Numbered from the stretch's first letter, positions 34,644 to 43,966 are shown. The stretch is DNA of 64,000 bases from Poriferisodalis sp963663635 (GCA_963663635.2 CAXXMY010000009.1:62001-126000), one strand, 5' to 3'. The notes: generated by a model from the sequence alone, not told the origin. Numbers and translations: made by a program.

Positions 34644-35756
34644 CTAGTCGGGTTCGATCACCCAAACCTCGCCGTCAAGCGCGCCTTCGAGCTGCCGGTG
34701 CACGCCCGCCAACGTGCGGTCATCGGCGCGACGTACGAGAATGGCCTCGTCGCAGTTGCGAGCCAGCCAAGTGTCGCGACGACGCATGGCTTTGCCGAAC
34801 GCCTCGCTGTCAGGCGGCGGCCCGCCGCCGAGCACGAACTCTGTCTCTGCAGTTGCACGAAGTTCAGCAAAGCGGTGTCGCGACGGACGGGGCCAACGCT
34901 CGTCCATGCCTTCGAAAGCCAGCACCGCAACGAATGGCACACCCGCAGCGAGCGCGGCTTCGGCACCCATCGTCTCAGCACCCTGGCCCAGGCCGGTGGC
35001 AACGACGAGGTCAGGGTGCACTCCGAGCTTGGCTGCCAGCACATCGCTGATCTGTCGCTGCACCTTGCGCGCCGTCGGGTTCTCGCTGTAGCCGCCGATC
35101 TCGGGTGGGCGGTGACCCAGCACGGCCACGACGTGACCAGCGACCTCGCGGTCTGGATTGGTCCCGCGAGCACGCGAGCGCAATGGTTCCGCGGAATCGG
35201 CGGACCCACCTGCGGGTGTGTCGTCCGCAGCCAGCTCGAGCACGCTGTCCGCGAAGCGTCCACCGCTGCGGGCTTGACTGGTCGTGGCCGCGTGCACTGC
35301 CAGCACGTCGGCAGCCGTGTTGAGGCGCTGCCCGGAGTGGCCCTTCACCCACGCAAACTCCACGTCGCCACGAGCCTGCACCGCTTCGATGAATGGCTCC
35401 CACAGGTCGCGGTTGGCCACCGGCTTTTTCGCAGAGTTCAACCAGTTCCGCCGATGCCAGCCTTTCCACCATTCATCGTTGAAGCACTTCACGACGTAGG
35501 TGGAGTCGCTCACCACGCGAAGCGGGCCGTCGAGGGCCTCCACGGCCTGTGCGGCTGCGGTGATCTCCATCCGCTGGTTGGTCGTGCGCGGCTCGTGGCC
35601 GCATGCCCACGGACCGCCGTCGACAACGAACGCCCAGCCGCCAGGTCCTGGATTGCCGAGGCAGGAGCCGTCGGTGAAGACGTGTCGCAGCTCTGGGCGT
35701 TCTGTCGCACGGTCTGGCGGCGGACGGTTTGGAAGCGGACGCTGCGTTGGACTCAC
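34644..35756 (-). CDS. RNase HI domain fused to a YpsA/YspA-like SLOG domain
   Basis: About 370 aa from GTG 35756; the frame is open upstream but overlaps the aceE promoter region. Residues about 20-160: type 1 RNase H with the acidic residues in FTDGSC, QRMEITAA, SDSTYV and NTAADVLA; it cleaves RNA in RNA-DNA hybrids. After a linker of about 50 residues, the C-terminal domain (about 205-370) has VLGHRPPEIGGY, ATGLGQGAETMGAEAALAAG and FEGMDERWP, which fits the SLOG superfamily group related to YpsA and DUF1273. SLOG domains bind nucleotide-derived ligands. Such a fusion is unusual. Confidence 0.8.
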   Translation of the reverse strand: MSPTQRPLPNRPPPDRATERPELRHVFTDGSCLGNPGPGGWAFVVDGGPWACGHEPRTTNQRMEITAAAQAVEALDGPLRVVSDSTYVVKCFNDEWWKGWHRRNWLNSAKKPVANRDLWEPFIEAVQARGDVEFAWVKGHSGQRLNTAADVLAVHAATTSQARSGGRFADSVLELAADDTPAGGSADSAEPLRSRARGTNPDREVAGHVVAVLGHRPPEIGGYSENPTARKVQRQISDVLAAKLGVHPDLVVATGLGQGAETMGAEAALAAGVPFVAVLAFEGMDERWPRPSRHRFAELRATAETEFVLGGGPPPDSEAFGKAMRRRDTWLARNCDEAILVRRADDRTLAGVHRQLEGALDGEVWVIEPD

Positions 35757-35844
35757 TTCTCGGCAGCCTGCTGTGACATCGGGGCGTCGACCTCTCCGCA
35801 ACTCGGTCGGTGCGGCGCGTGCGCCGAAACCGCGGGCCAGGTGC

Positions 35845-35850
35845 GACACT
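35845..35850 (+). promoter_or_regulatory. Probable -10 element (GACACT) for leaderless aceE
   Basis: GACACT ends exactly 7 nt before ATG 35858. It keeps the A at position 2 and T at position 6 of the TANNNT pattern. No Shine-Dalgarno sequence precedes the ATG. Confidence 0.35.
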
Positions 35851-35857
35851 AGGCCCC

Positions 35858-38560
35858 ATGCTCTTCGATGGGTTGCACGAGCAAATTCCCGACATCGACC
35901 CTGACGAGACCGATGAGTGGCTGCAGTCGTTTGCCGCCGTCGTCGACGAACGGGGCAAGAACCGCGCTCGTTTCTTGATCCGGCGCCTGATGACCAAGGC
36001 CCGCGAGATGCAGGTGGACTTCCCCGCCACGGTCTCGACGCCGTACATCAACACGATTGCTCCCGAGGACGAACCTTGGTTCCCAGCGGACGAGGCGATC
36101 GAGAAGCGGCTGCGCGCCTTCATCCGCTGGAACGCTGTCGCCATGGTGACCCACGCCAATTCGTGGGCCGACGGCATCGGCGGCCACCTGTCGACGTTCG
36201 CCAGCTCGGCCGCGCTGTACGACGTGGGCTTCAACCACTTCTGGCGCGGCAAGGACGACGGCGAGCCGGGCGACCACATCTACATCCAGGGCCACGCCGC
36301 ACCCGGCATCTACGCCCGTGCCTATCTCGAGGGTCGCCTCGACGACACCGACCTCGAGCACTTCCGGCGCGAGATCGGCCGCACCGGACTCTCGTCGTAT
36401 CCCCATCCGCGCCTCATGCCGGAATTCTGGGAGTACCCGACCGTCTCGATGGGCCTCGGGCCGATCATGGCGATCTACCACGCTCGCTTCAATCGCTACC
36501 TGCACGACCGCCGACTCGACGACACCTCCGAGTCAAAGGTCTGGTGCTTCGTCGGCGACGGCGAGACCGACGAGCCCGAGACTCTCGGGGCGCTGCACCT
36601 CGCGGCCCGCGAACGACTCGACAACTTGATCTTCGTCGTGAACTGCAACCTGCAGCGGCTCGACGGACCTGTGCGCGGCAATGGGAAGATCATCCAGGAG
36701 CTCGAGGCCAACTTCCGCGGCTCCGGCTGGAACGTCCTCAAGGTGATCTGGGGCGGTCGCTGGGATGAATTGCTCGCTCGCGACACCGATGGAGTGCTGC
36801 TCAACAAGATGAACGAGACCGTGGACGGCGAGTACCAGCGCTACACGGTGGAAAGCGGGGCCTACATCCGCGAGCACTTCTTCGGGCCCGACCCTCGCCT
36901 GCGCAAGATGGTCCAGCATCTGTCCGATGAAGACCTCCAACAGCTGCCCCGCGGCGGGCACGACTACAAGAAGCTCTACGCGGCGTACAAGGCCGCCGTC
37001 GAGCACGAGGGCAGCCCGACCGTCATCCTCACCAAGACAGTGAAGGGCTGGACACTTGGACCTGATCTGGAAGGCCGCAACGCGACCCACCAGATCAAGA
37101 AGCTGAGCCGAACTCAGCTCATGACGATCCGTAATCGGCTGCGCTTGCACGACGAGATCGACGCCGAGTTCGATCCGGACGACCCGCCGTACTGCCGTCC
37201 CGAGCCAGGCAGTGCCGAGCACGAGTACCTCTTCGCCCGTCGCCGAGCGCTCGGGGGCGAGCTGCCGAAGCGCATTCGAGACTGGCGACGGCGACCGCTC
37301 CCGATGCCGAGCACGAAGCCCTTCGACGAGTTCAGGGCCGGATCGGGCGAGATGGCCGTGTCAACCACGATGGCGTTCACCAGGATGCTGCGCGCGCTGA
37401 CACGCGAGGATGGCTTCGGCGAACGTGTGGTGCCGATCATCCCCGATGAGGCCCGCACCTTCGGCATGGATTCGCTGTTCCGAGAACTGGGCATCTACGC
37501 CAGCCAAGGACAGTTGTACGAGCCGGTCGACCACGAACTGCTGCTGTCGTACAGCGAGCACATCGACGGCCAGATCCTCGAAGAAGGCATCACCGAGGCC
37601 GGGGCGCTCGCCAGCTTCACTGCAGCGGCTACGTCGTATGCCACCCGCGGTGTGCCGATGGTTCCCTTCTACACCTTCTATTCGATGTTCGGCTTCCAGC
37701 GTGTGGGCGACATGATCTGGGCGCTGGCGGACATGCGCGGGCGCGGCTTCCTGATGGGCGCCACCGCGGGCCGCACCACCCTGATGGGCGAGGGCCTGCA
37801 GCACCAGGACGGCCACTCGCCGCTGCTGGCGTCGGTCGTGCCGCCATGCGTCACCTACGACTCGGCCTTCGCCTACGAGCTCGCAGCGATCATCCGCGAC
37901 GGCATCCGGCGCATGTACGGCGAGAACGAAGACGTCTTCTACTACCTGACCATCTACAACGAGAACTACGTGCAGCCGCCCGAACCCGACGATCTGCGAC
38001 TCGAGGATCTGCTGGCCGGGCTGTACCGATTCGCCCCGCCGGCACAGGGCCGCGCTCACAGCGGGACGATCCTGTTTTCCGGCGCAGCGCAAAGCGCAGC
38101 GCGCGGGGCCGCGGAACTGCTCGCCGCCGAGCACGACGTCGCGGTCGATCTGTGGAGCGCCACGTCGTACAAGTCGCTGCGCGAGGAAGCACTGTCGTGC
38201 GAGCGGTGGAACACGCTGCACCCTGACGACCTCCAGCGCACGCCGTTTGTCACCCGTCAGCTAGCTGACGGTTTCGGCCCAGTCATCGCCGTCACCGACT
38301 TCATGCGTGCCGTGCCCGACCAGGTGTCCCGCTGGATCGGACGCGACTACACCTCGCTCGGCACGGACGGCTTCGGCCGCAGCGACACTCGCACCCGCCT
38401 GCGCGAGCACTTCGAGGTGACCGCCGAGCACATCGCCGTCGCAACGCTGTGGCGACTTGCCGAGCTCGGCGAAGTCGACGCCAGTGTGGCCGCCGAGGCC
38501 ATCAAGCGCTACGGCCTCGCCGTCGACAGCGCAGATCCCTGGTCGGCAACAGCCCACTGA
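35858..38560 (+). CDS. aceE: Pyruvate dehydrogenase E1 component, homodimeric
   Basis: 900 aa, the length of AceE proteins. Thiamine diphosphate motif from GDGETDEPET to NCNLQRLDG; other marks are NSWADGIGGHLSTFASSA, DHIYIQGHAAPG and, in the C-terminal half, GMDSLFRELGIYASQGQLYEPVD. It decarboxylates pyruvate and passes acetyl to the E2 lipoyl group. ATG 35858 is preferred to the in-frame codon at 35810 because family homology begins there and a -10 hexamer sits 7 nt upstream. With the E2 and E3 genes at 30.3-33.2 kb, the complex is complete in this window. Confidence 0.94.
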   Translation: MLFDGLHEQIPDIDPDETDEWLQSFAAVVDERGKNRARFLIRRLMTKAREMQVDFPATVSTPYINTIAPEDEPWFPADEAIEKRLRAFIRWNAVAMVTHANSWADGIGGHLSTFASSAALYDVGFNHFWRGKDDGEPGDHIYIQGHAAPGIYARAYLEGRLDDTDLEHFRREIGRTGLSSYPHPRLMPEFWEYPTVSMGLGPIMAIYHARFNRYLHDRRLDDTSESKVWCFVGDGETDEPETLGALHLAARERLDNLIFVVNCNLQRLDGPVRGNGKIIQELEANFRGSGWNVLKVIWGGRWDELLARDTDGVLLNKMNETVDGEYQRYTVESGAYIREHFFGPDPRLRKMVQHLSDEDLQQLPRGGHDYKKLYAAYKAAVEHEGSPTVILTKTVKGWTLGPDLEGRNATHQIKKLSRTQLMTIRNRLRLHDEIDAEFDPDDPPYCRPEPGSAEHEYLFARRRALGGELPKRIRDWRRRPLPMPSTKPFDEFRAGSGEMAVSTTMAFTRMLRALTREDGFGERVVPIIPDEARTFGMDSLFRELGIYASQGQLYEPVDHELLLSYSEHIDGQILEEGITEAGALASFTAAATSYATRGVPMVPFYTFYSMFGFQRVGDMIWALADMRGRGFLMGATAGRTTLMGEGLQHQDGHSPLLASVVPPCVTYDSAFAYELAAIIRDGIRRMYGENEDVFYYLTIYNENYVQPPEPDDLRLEDLLAGLYRFAPPAQGRAHSGTILFSGAAQSAARGAAELLAAEHDVAVDLWSATSYKSLREEALSCERWNTLHPDDLQRTPFVTRQLADGFGPVIAVTDFMRAVPDQVSRWIGRDYTSLGTDGFGRSDTRTRLREHFEVTAEHIAVATLWRLAELGEVDASVAAEAIKRYGLAVDSADPWSATAH

Positions 38561-38599
38561 TCACGGGCACCACTCGCGGCCAGCGACCAGACTGACCCG

Positions 38600-39073
38600 A
38601 TGCCCAGCGACCTGCCCTGCCCGCAACGGTGGTTCGACGACTACGAAGCCGGCGAACAGTTCACCTTCGGAAGCATCGTCATGGACGAAGCCGAGATCAT
38701 CGAATTCGGCCGCAAGTTCGACCCGCAGCCCTTTCACACCGACCCCGAAGCTGCTCGCAACACCTTCTACGGCCAGCTGATCGCCTCGGGTTGGCACACA
38801 GGCTCGATCATCATGCGCCTGCTGAACGACCACTTTTTGGGCCCGTCCAGCATGGGCTCACCCGGCTTGGACGAACTGAGCTGGCTGGCACCGGTGTACC
38901 CCGGCGACCGCCTCACGCTCGTGGCGGAAGTACTCGAAACGCGCCCAAGCCGCTCCAAGCCCGACCGCGGCATCCTCAAGATGGACCACAGTCTCGTCAA
39001 CCAGCACGGCGCCACAGTCGTCCGATCGGTCGCCAACATGATGATCGCCCGCCGGCCCGAGACAGCAAGCTAG
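38600..39073 (+). CDS. MaoC-like hotdog dehydratase
   Basis: 157 aa, a single hotdog domain. The catalytic Asp/His pair is in FGRKFDPQPFHTDPEAA, the classical MaoC hydratase 2 motif, followed by YGQLIASGWHTGSIIMRL and PGLDELSWLAPVYPGDRLTL. Members hydrate enoyl-CoAs or act in related steps; the substrate is unknown. The start follows aceE by 39 bp; CAGACT at 38588-38593, 6 nt before the ATG, may be its own -10. Confidence 0.88.
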   Translation: MPSDLPCPQRWFDDYEAGEQFTFGSIVMDEAEIIEFGRKFDPQPFHTDPEAARNTFYGQLIASGWHTGSIIMRLLNDHFLGPSSMGSPGLDELSWLAPVYPGDRLTLVAEVLETRPSRSKPDRGILKMDHSLVNQHGATVVRSVANMMIARRPETAS

Positions 39074-39118
39074 CTCTTCGGCGCGTCCGGGCGCCGTTGC
39101 GGTTGCGTCCGGAGCGGG

Positions 39119-39883
39119 CTAGGCGTACTGGGCCGCTGACTGGCGTTCGAGCCAGCCGAGCAGCACGGCCACGGCCCGTGGGTCGTGCCGGATGCGGTGG
39201 TCGGCGCCGGAGATCAGTCGCAATTCCGGATCGGGATGGCGCGAGGCGAGGTGACTGGCCTCTTCGTAGGGCACTTGGCGATCATTGATGCCGTGCAGGA
39301 TCAGCAGGGGCCGATCCGCGAGATGTTTCACCGCGTCAACCGCGCGGTTCTGTTTGAGCTCCTTGGTCCAGCCGCTCAATGATTTCGGGAAGCCTCCGGA
39401 GCGAATGACTCCGACATTGCGACAATGGCTGAGGAACGCCTTGGGATCACTGGCCCAGTCGTCGAAATCGGCCCGGGGAGCCATCGCCGCGACGCCCCTG
39501 ACTCGGGCGTCGCGTGCCGCTACCAGGATCGCCAGCGACCCGCCGGTCGTCGAGCCGACCAGCCACACGCCCCGGCATCCCTGCGACAGCACATGCTCAA
39601 TGGAGCGTCCGACGTCGTCGATCCACCCCAGCAGCGAGAAGTCCCCGTCGGAGTCGCCGCACCCGCGCAAGCTCACTGCAAGCACCGTCCAGCCCTGCGC
39701 CTCTGCGATCCGCTCGGCGAAGAGCTGATAGGTGAGGTTGGGCACGCCCGGCCGCTGCATCGATGGGAACCCGTGGCACAGCACCACCGCCGGTCCGCTG
39801 CCGACGGAACGCTTGGGCCGTACCAACAGCGCTGCCAGATTCGGGCTGCCTTCGATCGTGGTCTGCGTGACAGTTGTGCTCAC
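39119..39883 (-). CDS. Alpha/beta hydrolase
   Basis: 254 aa from GTG 39883; the frame extends upstream without family similarity. The fold is clear: LCHGFPSMQRPG (oxyanion region), LRGCGDSDGDFSLLGWIDDV, nucleophile region VGSTTGGSLAILVAA, Asp in LHGINDRQVPYEEA and His in GADHRIRHDP. The nucleophile elbow reads G-S-T-T-G-G, so the expected Gx-Ser-xG position has Thr; the catalytic nucleophile may be shifted or lost. Substrate unknown. Confidence 0.82.
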   Translation of the reverse strand: MSTTVTQTTIEGSPNLAALLVRPKRSVGSGPAVVLCHGFPSMQRPGVPNLTYQLFAERIAEAQGWTVLAVSLRGCGDSDGDFSLLGWIDDVGRSIEHVLSQGCRGVWLVGSTTGGSLAILVAARDARVRGVAAMAPRADFDDWASDPKAFLSHCRNVGVIRSGGFPKSLSGWTKELKQNRAVDAVKHLADRPLLILHGINDRQVPYEEASHLASRHPDPELRLISGADHRIRHDPRAVAVLLGWLERQSAAQYA

Positions 39884-39945
39884 AGCTGCGCGCCGTGGCG
39901 ACCGTGCGATCGCTGCTGTGACGCAATTGGGGTCATGCGCAATTC

Positions 39946-40176
39946 CTACTGACAGAGCCGCGACAGGCGATAGCCGCGGTTGCGCGCTTCGGGCAGCTTG
40001 TCGGGTCCGAACGTGGCGTAGGACTGCGCCGTCACAATGTCGGCGACGGCTGCAGCGATCTGCGCCTCGGTCGCTGGATCGACGCATTCGGCAGCCATGT
40101 CGTACACGACCTGGCTGCGCTTGTCGCCGACGAAACGATGGCCCTGCAACTCCCTCGGAATCTCCATGGCGCCCAT
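39946..40176 (-). CDS. Small conserved-looking protein, function unknown
   Basis: 76 aa from ATG 40176, which has GGAGG 5 nt upstream; ATG 40167 is the next option. The sequence includes IPRELQGHRFVGDKRSQVVY and ends LPEARNRGYRLSRLCQ. It is hydrophilic, with no membrane segment or metal motif. Codon use looks coding and it fills the gap between two real genes. I do not know its function. Confidence 0.6.
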   Translation of the reverse strand: MGAMEIPRELQGHRFVGDKRSQVVYDMAAECVDPATEAQIAAAVADIVTAQSYATFGPDKLPEARNRGYRLSRLCQ

Positions 40177-40242
40177 TCTGCCCTCCACGGCTCCCGCCGC
40201 TCACACGGACGCTCATCTCGCCGTGCGAGCCACTCGGGCGCC

Positions 40243-40686
40243 CTACTCGCTCGGATCGGTGACTGTCGACAGCGCGCCAATGAGCCGCAGGTAGTCCAGG
40301 TGCGCCGCCACCACAGCGACGACATCGTCCAAGGAGACCTCGAGACCGCTCAGGCGCAGCGTGCGATACAGCTGAGCGGCCAAGAAGCTGTCCTCGGTGA
40401 CCGATGCGGCCCGAGCGTCGGGTCCGTCGAGTGCGTCCGCGTCCTCGGCGTTCGAACCGAACTGCAGCTGATTGAGGTGGCCCCGCAGGAGTGCCTCAAG
40501 CTCGTCGCTGCGCAATGAGGCTGCAACTTCGAACGGCAGGCGCCGTGCCACGAAGTCCGCTGCCTCTGCAAGGCGCCAGACGGGCTCGCGTCGCTGCCGT
40601 GCAAGCCGTTGTGCCTGAGCTCCGATGACGCCCGCGGCAACGATGAAGCCGATCACCAGCGAGATCGCGATGACCGCAACGAGCAC
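40243..40686 (-). CDS. Membrane-anchored protein of unknown function
   Basis: 147 aa from GTG 40686 with GAGGAG 6 nt upstream. One N-terminal hydrophobic helix (VAVIAISLVIGFIVAAGVIG) is followed by a basic stretch (RLARQRREP) and a soluble, mostly helical, Leu/Glu/Asp-rich domain. By the positive-inside rule the soluble part is probably cytoplasmic. It lies downstream of the acyl-CoA dehydrogenase on the same strand, 84 bp apart. No family recognised. Confidence 0.7.
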   Translation of the reverse strand: MLVAVIAISLVIGFIVAAGVIGAQAQRLARQRREPVWRLAEAADFVARRLPFEVAASLRSDELEALLRGHLNQLQFGSNAEDADALDGPDARAASVTEDSFLAAQLYRTLRLSGLEVSLDDVVAVVAAHLDYLRLIGALSTVTDPSE

Positions 40687-40770
40687 GTTGCACTCCTCGG
40701 CCGAAGCGGGTTGTACGGCGCCCAGTCTCGATCGGAGACGGGACGCGCGAGAGCGGTGTCGGTGCCGGGG

Positions 40771-41883
40771 CTACAGACCGATGCGCTGGGCCAGCAGCTC
40801 GCGGTGATAGGCCGGGTCACCGAAGATCAGCTCGGAACTCTTGGCACGCTTGAAGTACAGGTGCGCAGGATGCTCCCAGGTGAAGCCGATGCCGCCGTGG
40901 ATCTGGATGTTCTCTGCGGCGCAGTGGAAGTACGCCTCCGAGCAATACGCCTTGGCGAGTGACGCCACCGAGGGCAGCTCGTCGTTCAATTCCGACGCAC
41001 ACCACGCTGCGTAATAGGCAGCCGACTTCGCCGACTCAACCTCCAGCAGCATGTCAGCGCACTTGTGCTTGATGGCCTGGAAGGAGCCAATCGGGCGACC
41101 GAACTGCACGCGGTCCTTGGCGTATTGCACGGCCATTTCCAGCACGCACTGCGCTCCACCGACCTGCTCGTTCGCGAGGGCCACGGCCGCAAGATCGAGC
41201 ACCTGGGAGATGTAGGCGAATCCGTCGGTGTCGCAGAGGTGCTTTGCCGGCGTGTTGTCGAACGTGATACGCGCCTGCTTGCGGGTCTGGTCCATCGTGG
41301 CGAGAATCTCGCGGCTCAGTCCTGTGGCGTCGCCTTCGACGGTGAACAGATGAATGCCGCCCTCACAGCGGGCCGCAACAACGAACAGGTTGGCGGTGCC
41401 GCCGTCGGTCACGAACATCTTCTCGCCGGTAATCGTCGCCGGGTCACCGGTGTCGGACGCCTCGACCTCGACGCCGTCTTCGTCCCAGCGTCCGCTGGCC
41501 TCGGCGAGCGCAAGCGTCGCGATGGTCTCGCCCGAAGCGATGCCCGGAAGGAGCTCTTCCTTGGCCTTTTCGTTGCCCGAATGCAGAATGGCATTGCCTG
41601 CCAGCACGACCGTCGAGAAGTAGGGCGAGCACAGCAGGTTGCGCCCCATCTCTTCGAGCACGATGCCCAATTCGACGTAGCTGGCGCCCTGGCCGCCGTA
41701 TTCCTCGGGGATAACGAGCGCTTGCAGGCCGAGCTGAGTGGCCATCTGCTCCCACACCGCGGGGTCGTAGCCGTCGTCGGTCTCCATCAGCTCACGAACG
41801 GCGGTCTCGGGCGACTTGTCCTCGAGGAATGAACGGACAAAGTTGCGGAGCTCTTCCTGCTCCTCGGTGAATGCGAAGTTCAC
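40771..41883 (-). CDS. Acyl-CoA dehydrogenase
   Basis: 370 aa from GTG 41883, preceded by GGAGG 7 nt upstream; a 92-codon open extension upstream is not coding. N-terminal helices (FAFTEEQEELRNFVRSFLED), flavin/substrate region TLALAEASGRWDEDG, and the C-terminal helical domain with YAKDRVQFGRPIGSFQAIKHK and QIHGGIGFTWEHPAHLYFKR. The acyl-CoA chain specificity is unclear; proteins like this are common as heteromeric partners in actinobacterial sterol and fatty-acid breakdown. Divergent from the molybdoenzyme gene. Confidence 0.92.
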   Translation of the reverse strand: MNFAFTEEQEELRNFVRSFLEDKSPETAVRELMETDDGYDPAVWEQMATQLGLQALVIPEEYGGQGASYVELGIVLEEMGRNLLCSPYFSTVVLAGNAILHSGNEKAKEELLPGIASGETIATLALAEASGRWDEDGVEVEASDTGDPATITGEKMFVTDGGTANLFVVAARCEGGIHLFTVEGDATGLSREILATMDQTRKQARITFDNTPAKHLCDTDGFAYISQVLDLAAVALANEQVGGAQCVLEMAVQYAKDRVQFGRPIGSFQAIKHKCADMLLEVESAKSAAYYAAWCASELNDELPSVASLAKAYCSEAYFHCAAENIQIHGGIGFTWEHPAHLYFKRAKSSELIFGDPAYHRELLAQRIGL

Positions 41884-41950
41884 GGACGCGCCTCCGGGGC
41901 CGGTGCAACCTGTGCAATGGACAGGCGAAGTTCTATCACCCAGCGGCCGG

Positions 41951-42005
41951 AGTGGCTCACTCGGCCGCCATGGGCTACAGCCGAAGTGGCTCACTCGGCC
42001 GCCAT
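41951..42005. repeat. Two copies of a 21-bp direct repeat with internal dyad in a divergent promoter region
   Basis: AGTGGCTCACTCGGCCGCCAT is identical at 41951-41971 and 41985-42005 (34 bp apart). Each copy contains AGTG-GCT-CACT, an inverted repeat; a weaker GGCTCACTCG follows at 42020-42029. The repeats lie in the 288-bp gap between the acyl-CoA dehydrogenase and the molybdoenzyme, so they may be operator sites. The rest of the gap holds no gene. Confidence 0.6.
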
Positions 42006-42171
42006 CGGGCACGACGCACAGGCTCACTCGTGGGAGCGGAACCAGTTGTGCGAGTGGGGCGTTAGCTTTCGTGAACGGCTCCGGGAAACACGCTTGCGGC
42101 GAATCCGTCCGCAGATCGCGGAGCCAGCAGCACTCGGCCAAGACGCCGAAGGAAGCCAAGGCGGTACGGGA

Positions 42172-43929
42172 ATGAGCGACGGGTCCAGCCAGACCACAGC
42201 TTCAGGCGCGACGAAGAATGCCAAGAACCCGCGCGAGCTCATCCGCCGGCCAGGCGCCGGCGTCGGGCTGCTGGCTGGCATGGCGGGCGCAGCCGTTGCG
42301 CTGGCGTTCGGCGAGCTGATCGACGGCCTGTTCGACACGATCCCCTCGCTCGTGGTGGCAGTCGGCGAAGCGCTCGTGGACTACTCGCCCGACTGGGCAG
42401 TGAAGCTCAGCATCGAGCTCTTCGGCGAGAAGGACAAGGCAGTGCTCGCGATCGGCATCGTCGGTGTCTCGCTGTTGATCGGCGGCCTTCTGGGCACAAC
42501 GGCCATGTGGCAGCGCAGTCACCGGGCACCGCTAGCGGGGTTCGCTGCCTTCGCGTTGATCGCAGGCTGGACCGCTGCACGCAACCCAATGAGCCCGTTT
42601 GTGGGCTCATGGATCGTGGCGCTGTGCGCCGCCGCGCTCGGCGCCGGGACGCTGGTGTTTTTGCTGCGGCTCGCACCCGATGGGCGCACCGCTGCTGCAC
42701 CGGTACCCGCGGACCCGGACCCGGCAGACACGGGCCCCACAGACACGGCGCCGCCCAGCGAAGTCGCCGCCCCTCAGCTCCTCGACGCGAGCCGCCGAGC
42801 GTTCCTCATGGGAGTCGGCGGGGCCGGGGTGGCCGCAGTAGGGCTTGTGGCTCTCGGCCGCGGCATGCGTGGTCCATCAGCTGCGGAGACCGCTCGGGCA
42901 TCCATCGACCTCAGCGGCGCCTCTCCGCCGACGACCGCAGCGCAAGCTGGCGCGACCGCGACGCCGAGCGCCACGACCGCCGCGCGGCGCTCGGTGATGT
43001 CCCAGATTGCTGCGCTGGACACTCTCGACGAGGTGGCCGGCATCTCCAGCTATCTGACGCCCAACGACGACTTCTACCGGATTGACACGGCGCTGACCGT
43101 GCCGCAGGTCGACCCGGCGAACTGGAGCCTCAGCTTCACCGGCATGGTCGACAACCCCTACGAGCTGACGCTCGACGACATCCTGGCCATGGACCTCACC
43201 GAGCACGTCATCACCCTGTCGTGCGTGTCAAACCGCGTCGGCGGGCGCCTAGTGGGCAATGCCACCTGGACGGGCATCCCGCTCGTGACACTGCTCGAGC
43301 GAGCAGGCGTGCAGCCGGGGGCCGACCAAATGGTCGGCCGTTCCGTCGACGACTGGACCGCCGGCTTCCCCACCGACCTCCTCTACGACGGCCGTAACGC
43401 GATCTTGGCGGTGGGCATGAACGGCGAGCCGCTTCCGACCTCGCACGGCTTCCCCGCTCGCTTGGTGGTCGCGGGCCTGTACGGCTACGTATCCGCCGTC
43501 AAGTGGATCGAGGAGATCCACCTCACGACCTGGGACGGCTTCGACGGGTACTGGGTGCCGCGTGGCTGGTCGAAGCGAGGCCCGATGAAGACGCAGAGCC
43601 GCATCGACGTGCCCGACGGCGGTGATCGCCTGGCACCGGGTGTGCCCGCAGCGGTGGCCGGCATTGCGTGGGCGCCGACTCGGGGCATCAGCGCCGTGGA
43701 GCTGCGAGTGGACGACGGTGGGTGGCAGCGATGCGAGCTGGGCGAGGCGCTCGGCAACGAGAGCTGGGTGCAGTGGCGTCTGGCCTGGACACCAACCCCG
43801 GGCGACCACACCTTGCAGGTACGTGCGATCGACGGCACCGGCATGACCCAGCCGCAAGGCCCCAAGGATCCCCGGCCCGACGGCGCCGAGGGCTGGCACC
43901 GCATCAACGTGCGAGTCGACGACGCCTGA
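42172..43929 (+). CDS. Sulfite-oxidase-family molybdopterin oxidoreductase with N-terminal membrane domain
   Basis: 585 aa from ATG 42172. Four or five hydrophobic helices (residues about 28-168) precede an internal twin-arginine segment, SRRAFLMGVGGAGVAAVGLV (about 206-226). The C-terminal 320 residues form the oxidoreductase: Mo-ligating Cys in VITLSCVSNRVGG, pterin-binding HGFPARLVVAGLYGYVSAVKW, then the dimerisation domain (RGISAVELRVDDGGW). No haem domain is visible. It would oxidise sulfite or reduce/oxidise a related substrate outside the membrane, passing electrons to an unknown carrier. Confidence 0.88.
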   Translation: MSDGSSQTTASGATKNAKNPRELIRRPGAGVGLLAGMAGAAVALAFGELIDGLFDTIPSLVVAVGEALVDYSPDWAVKLSIELFGEKDKAVLAIGIVGVSLLIGGLLGTTAMWQRSHRAPLAGFAAFALIAGWTAARNPMSPFVGSWIVALCAAALGAGTLVFLLRLAPDGRTAAAPVPADPDPADTGPTDTAPPSEVAAPQLLDASRRAFLMGVGGAGVAAVGLVALGRGMRGPSAAETARASIDLSGASPPTTAAQAGATATPSATTAARRSVMSQIAALDTLDEVAGISSYLTPNDDFYRIDTALTVPQVDPANWSLSFTGMVDNPYELTLDDILAMDLTEHVITLSCVSNRVGGRLVGNATWTGIPLVTLLERAGVQPGADQMVGRSVDDWTAGFPTDLLYDGRNAILAVGMNGEPLPTSHGFPARLVVAGLYGYVSAVKWIEEIHLTTWDGFDGYWVPRGWSKRGPMKTQSRIDVPDGGDRLAPGVPAAVAGIAWAPTRGISAVELRVDDGGWQRCELGEALGNESWVQWRLAWTPTPGDHTLQVRAIDGTGMTQPQGPKDPRPDGAEGWHRINVRVDDA

Positions 43930-43966
43930 GTCGTCGGCGGTGGCCTCTGTTCGCTGGCCGTCTCGC

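Noticed and set aside
39119..40216. Long N-terminal extension of the alpha/beta hydrolase
   Set aside because: Its extra 111 codons are antisense to a small real gene's region and show no hydrolase similarity; GTG 39883 fits the fold.
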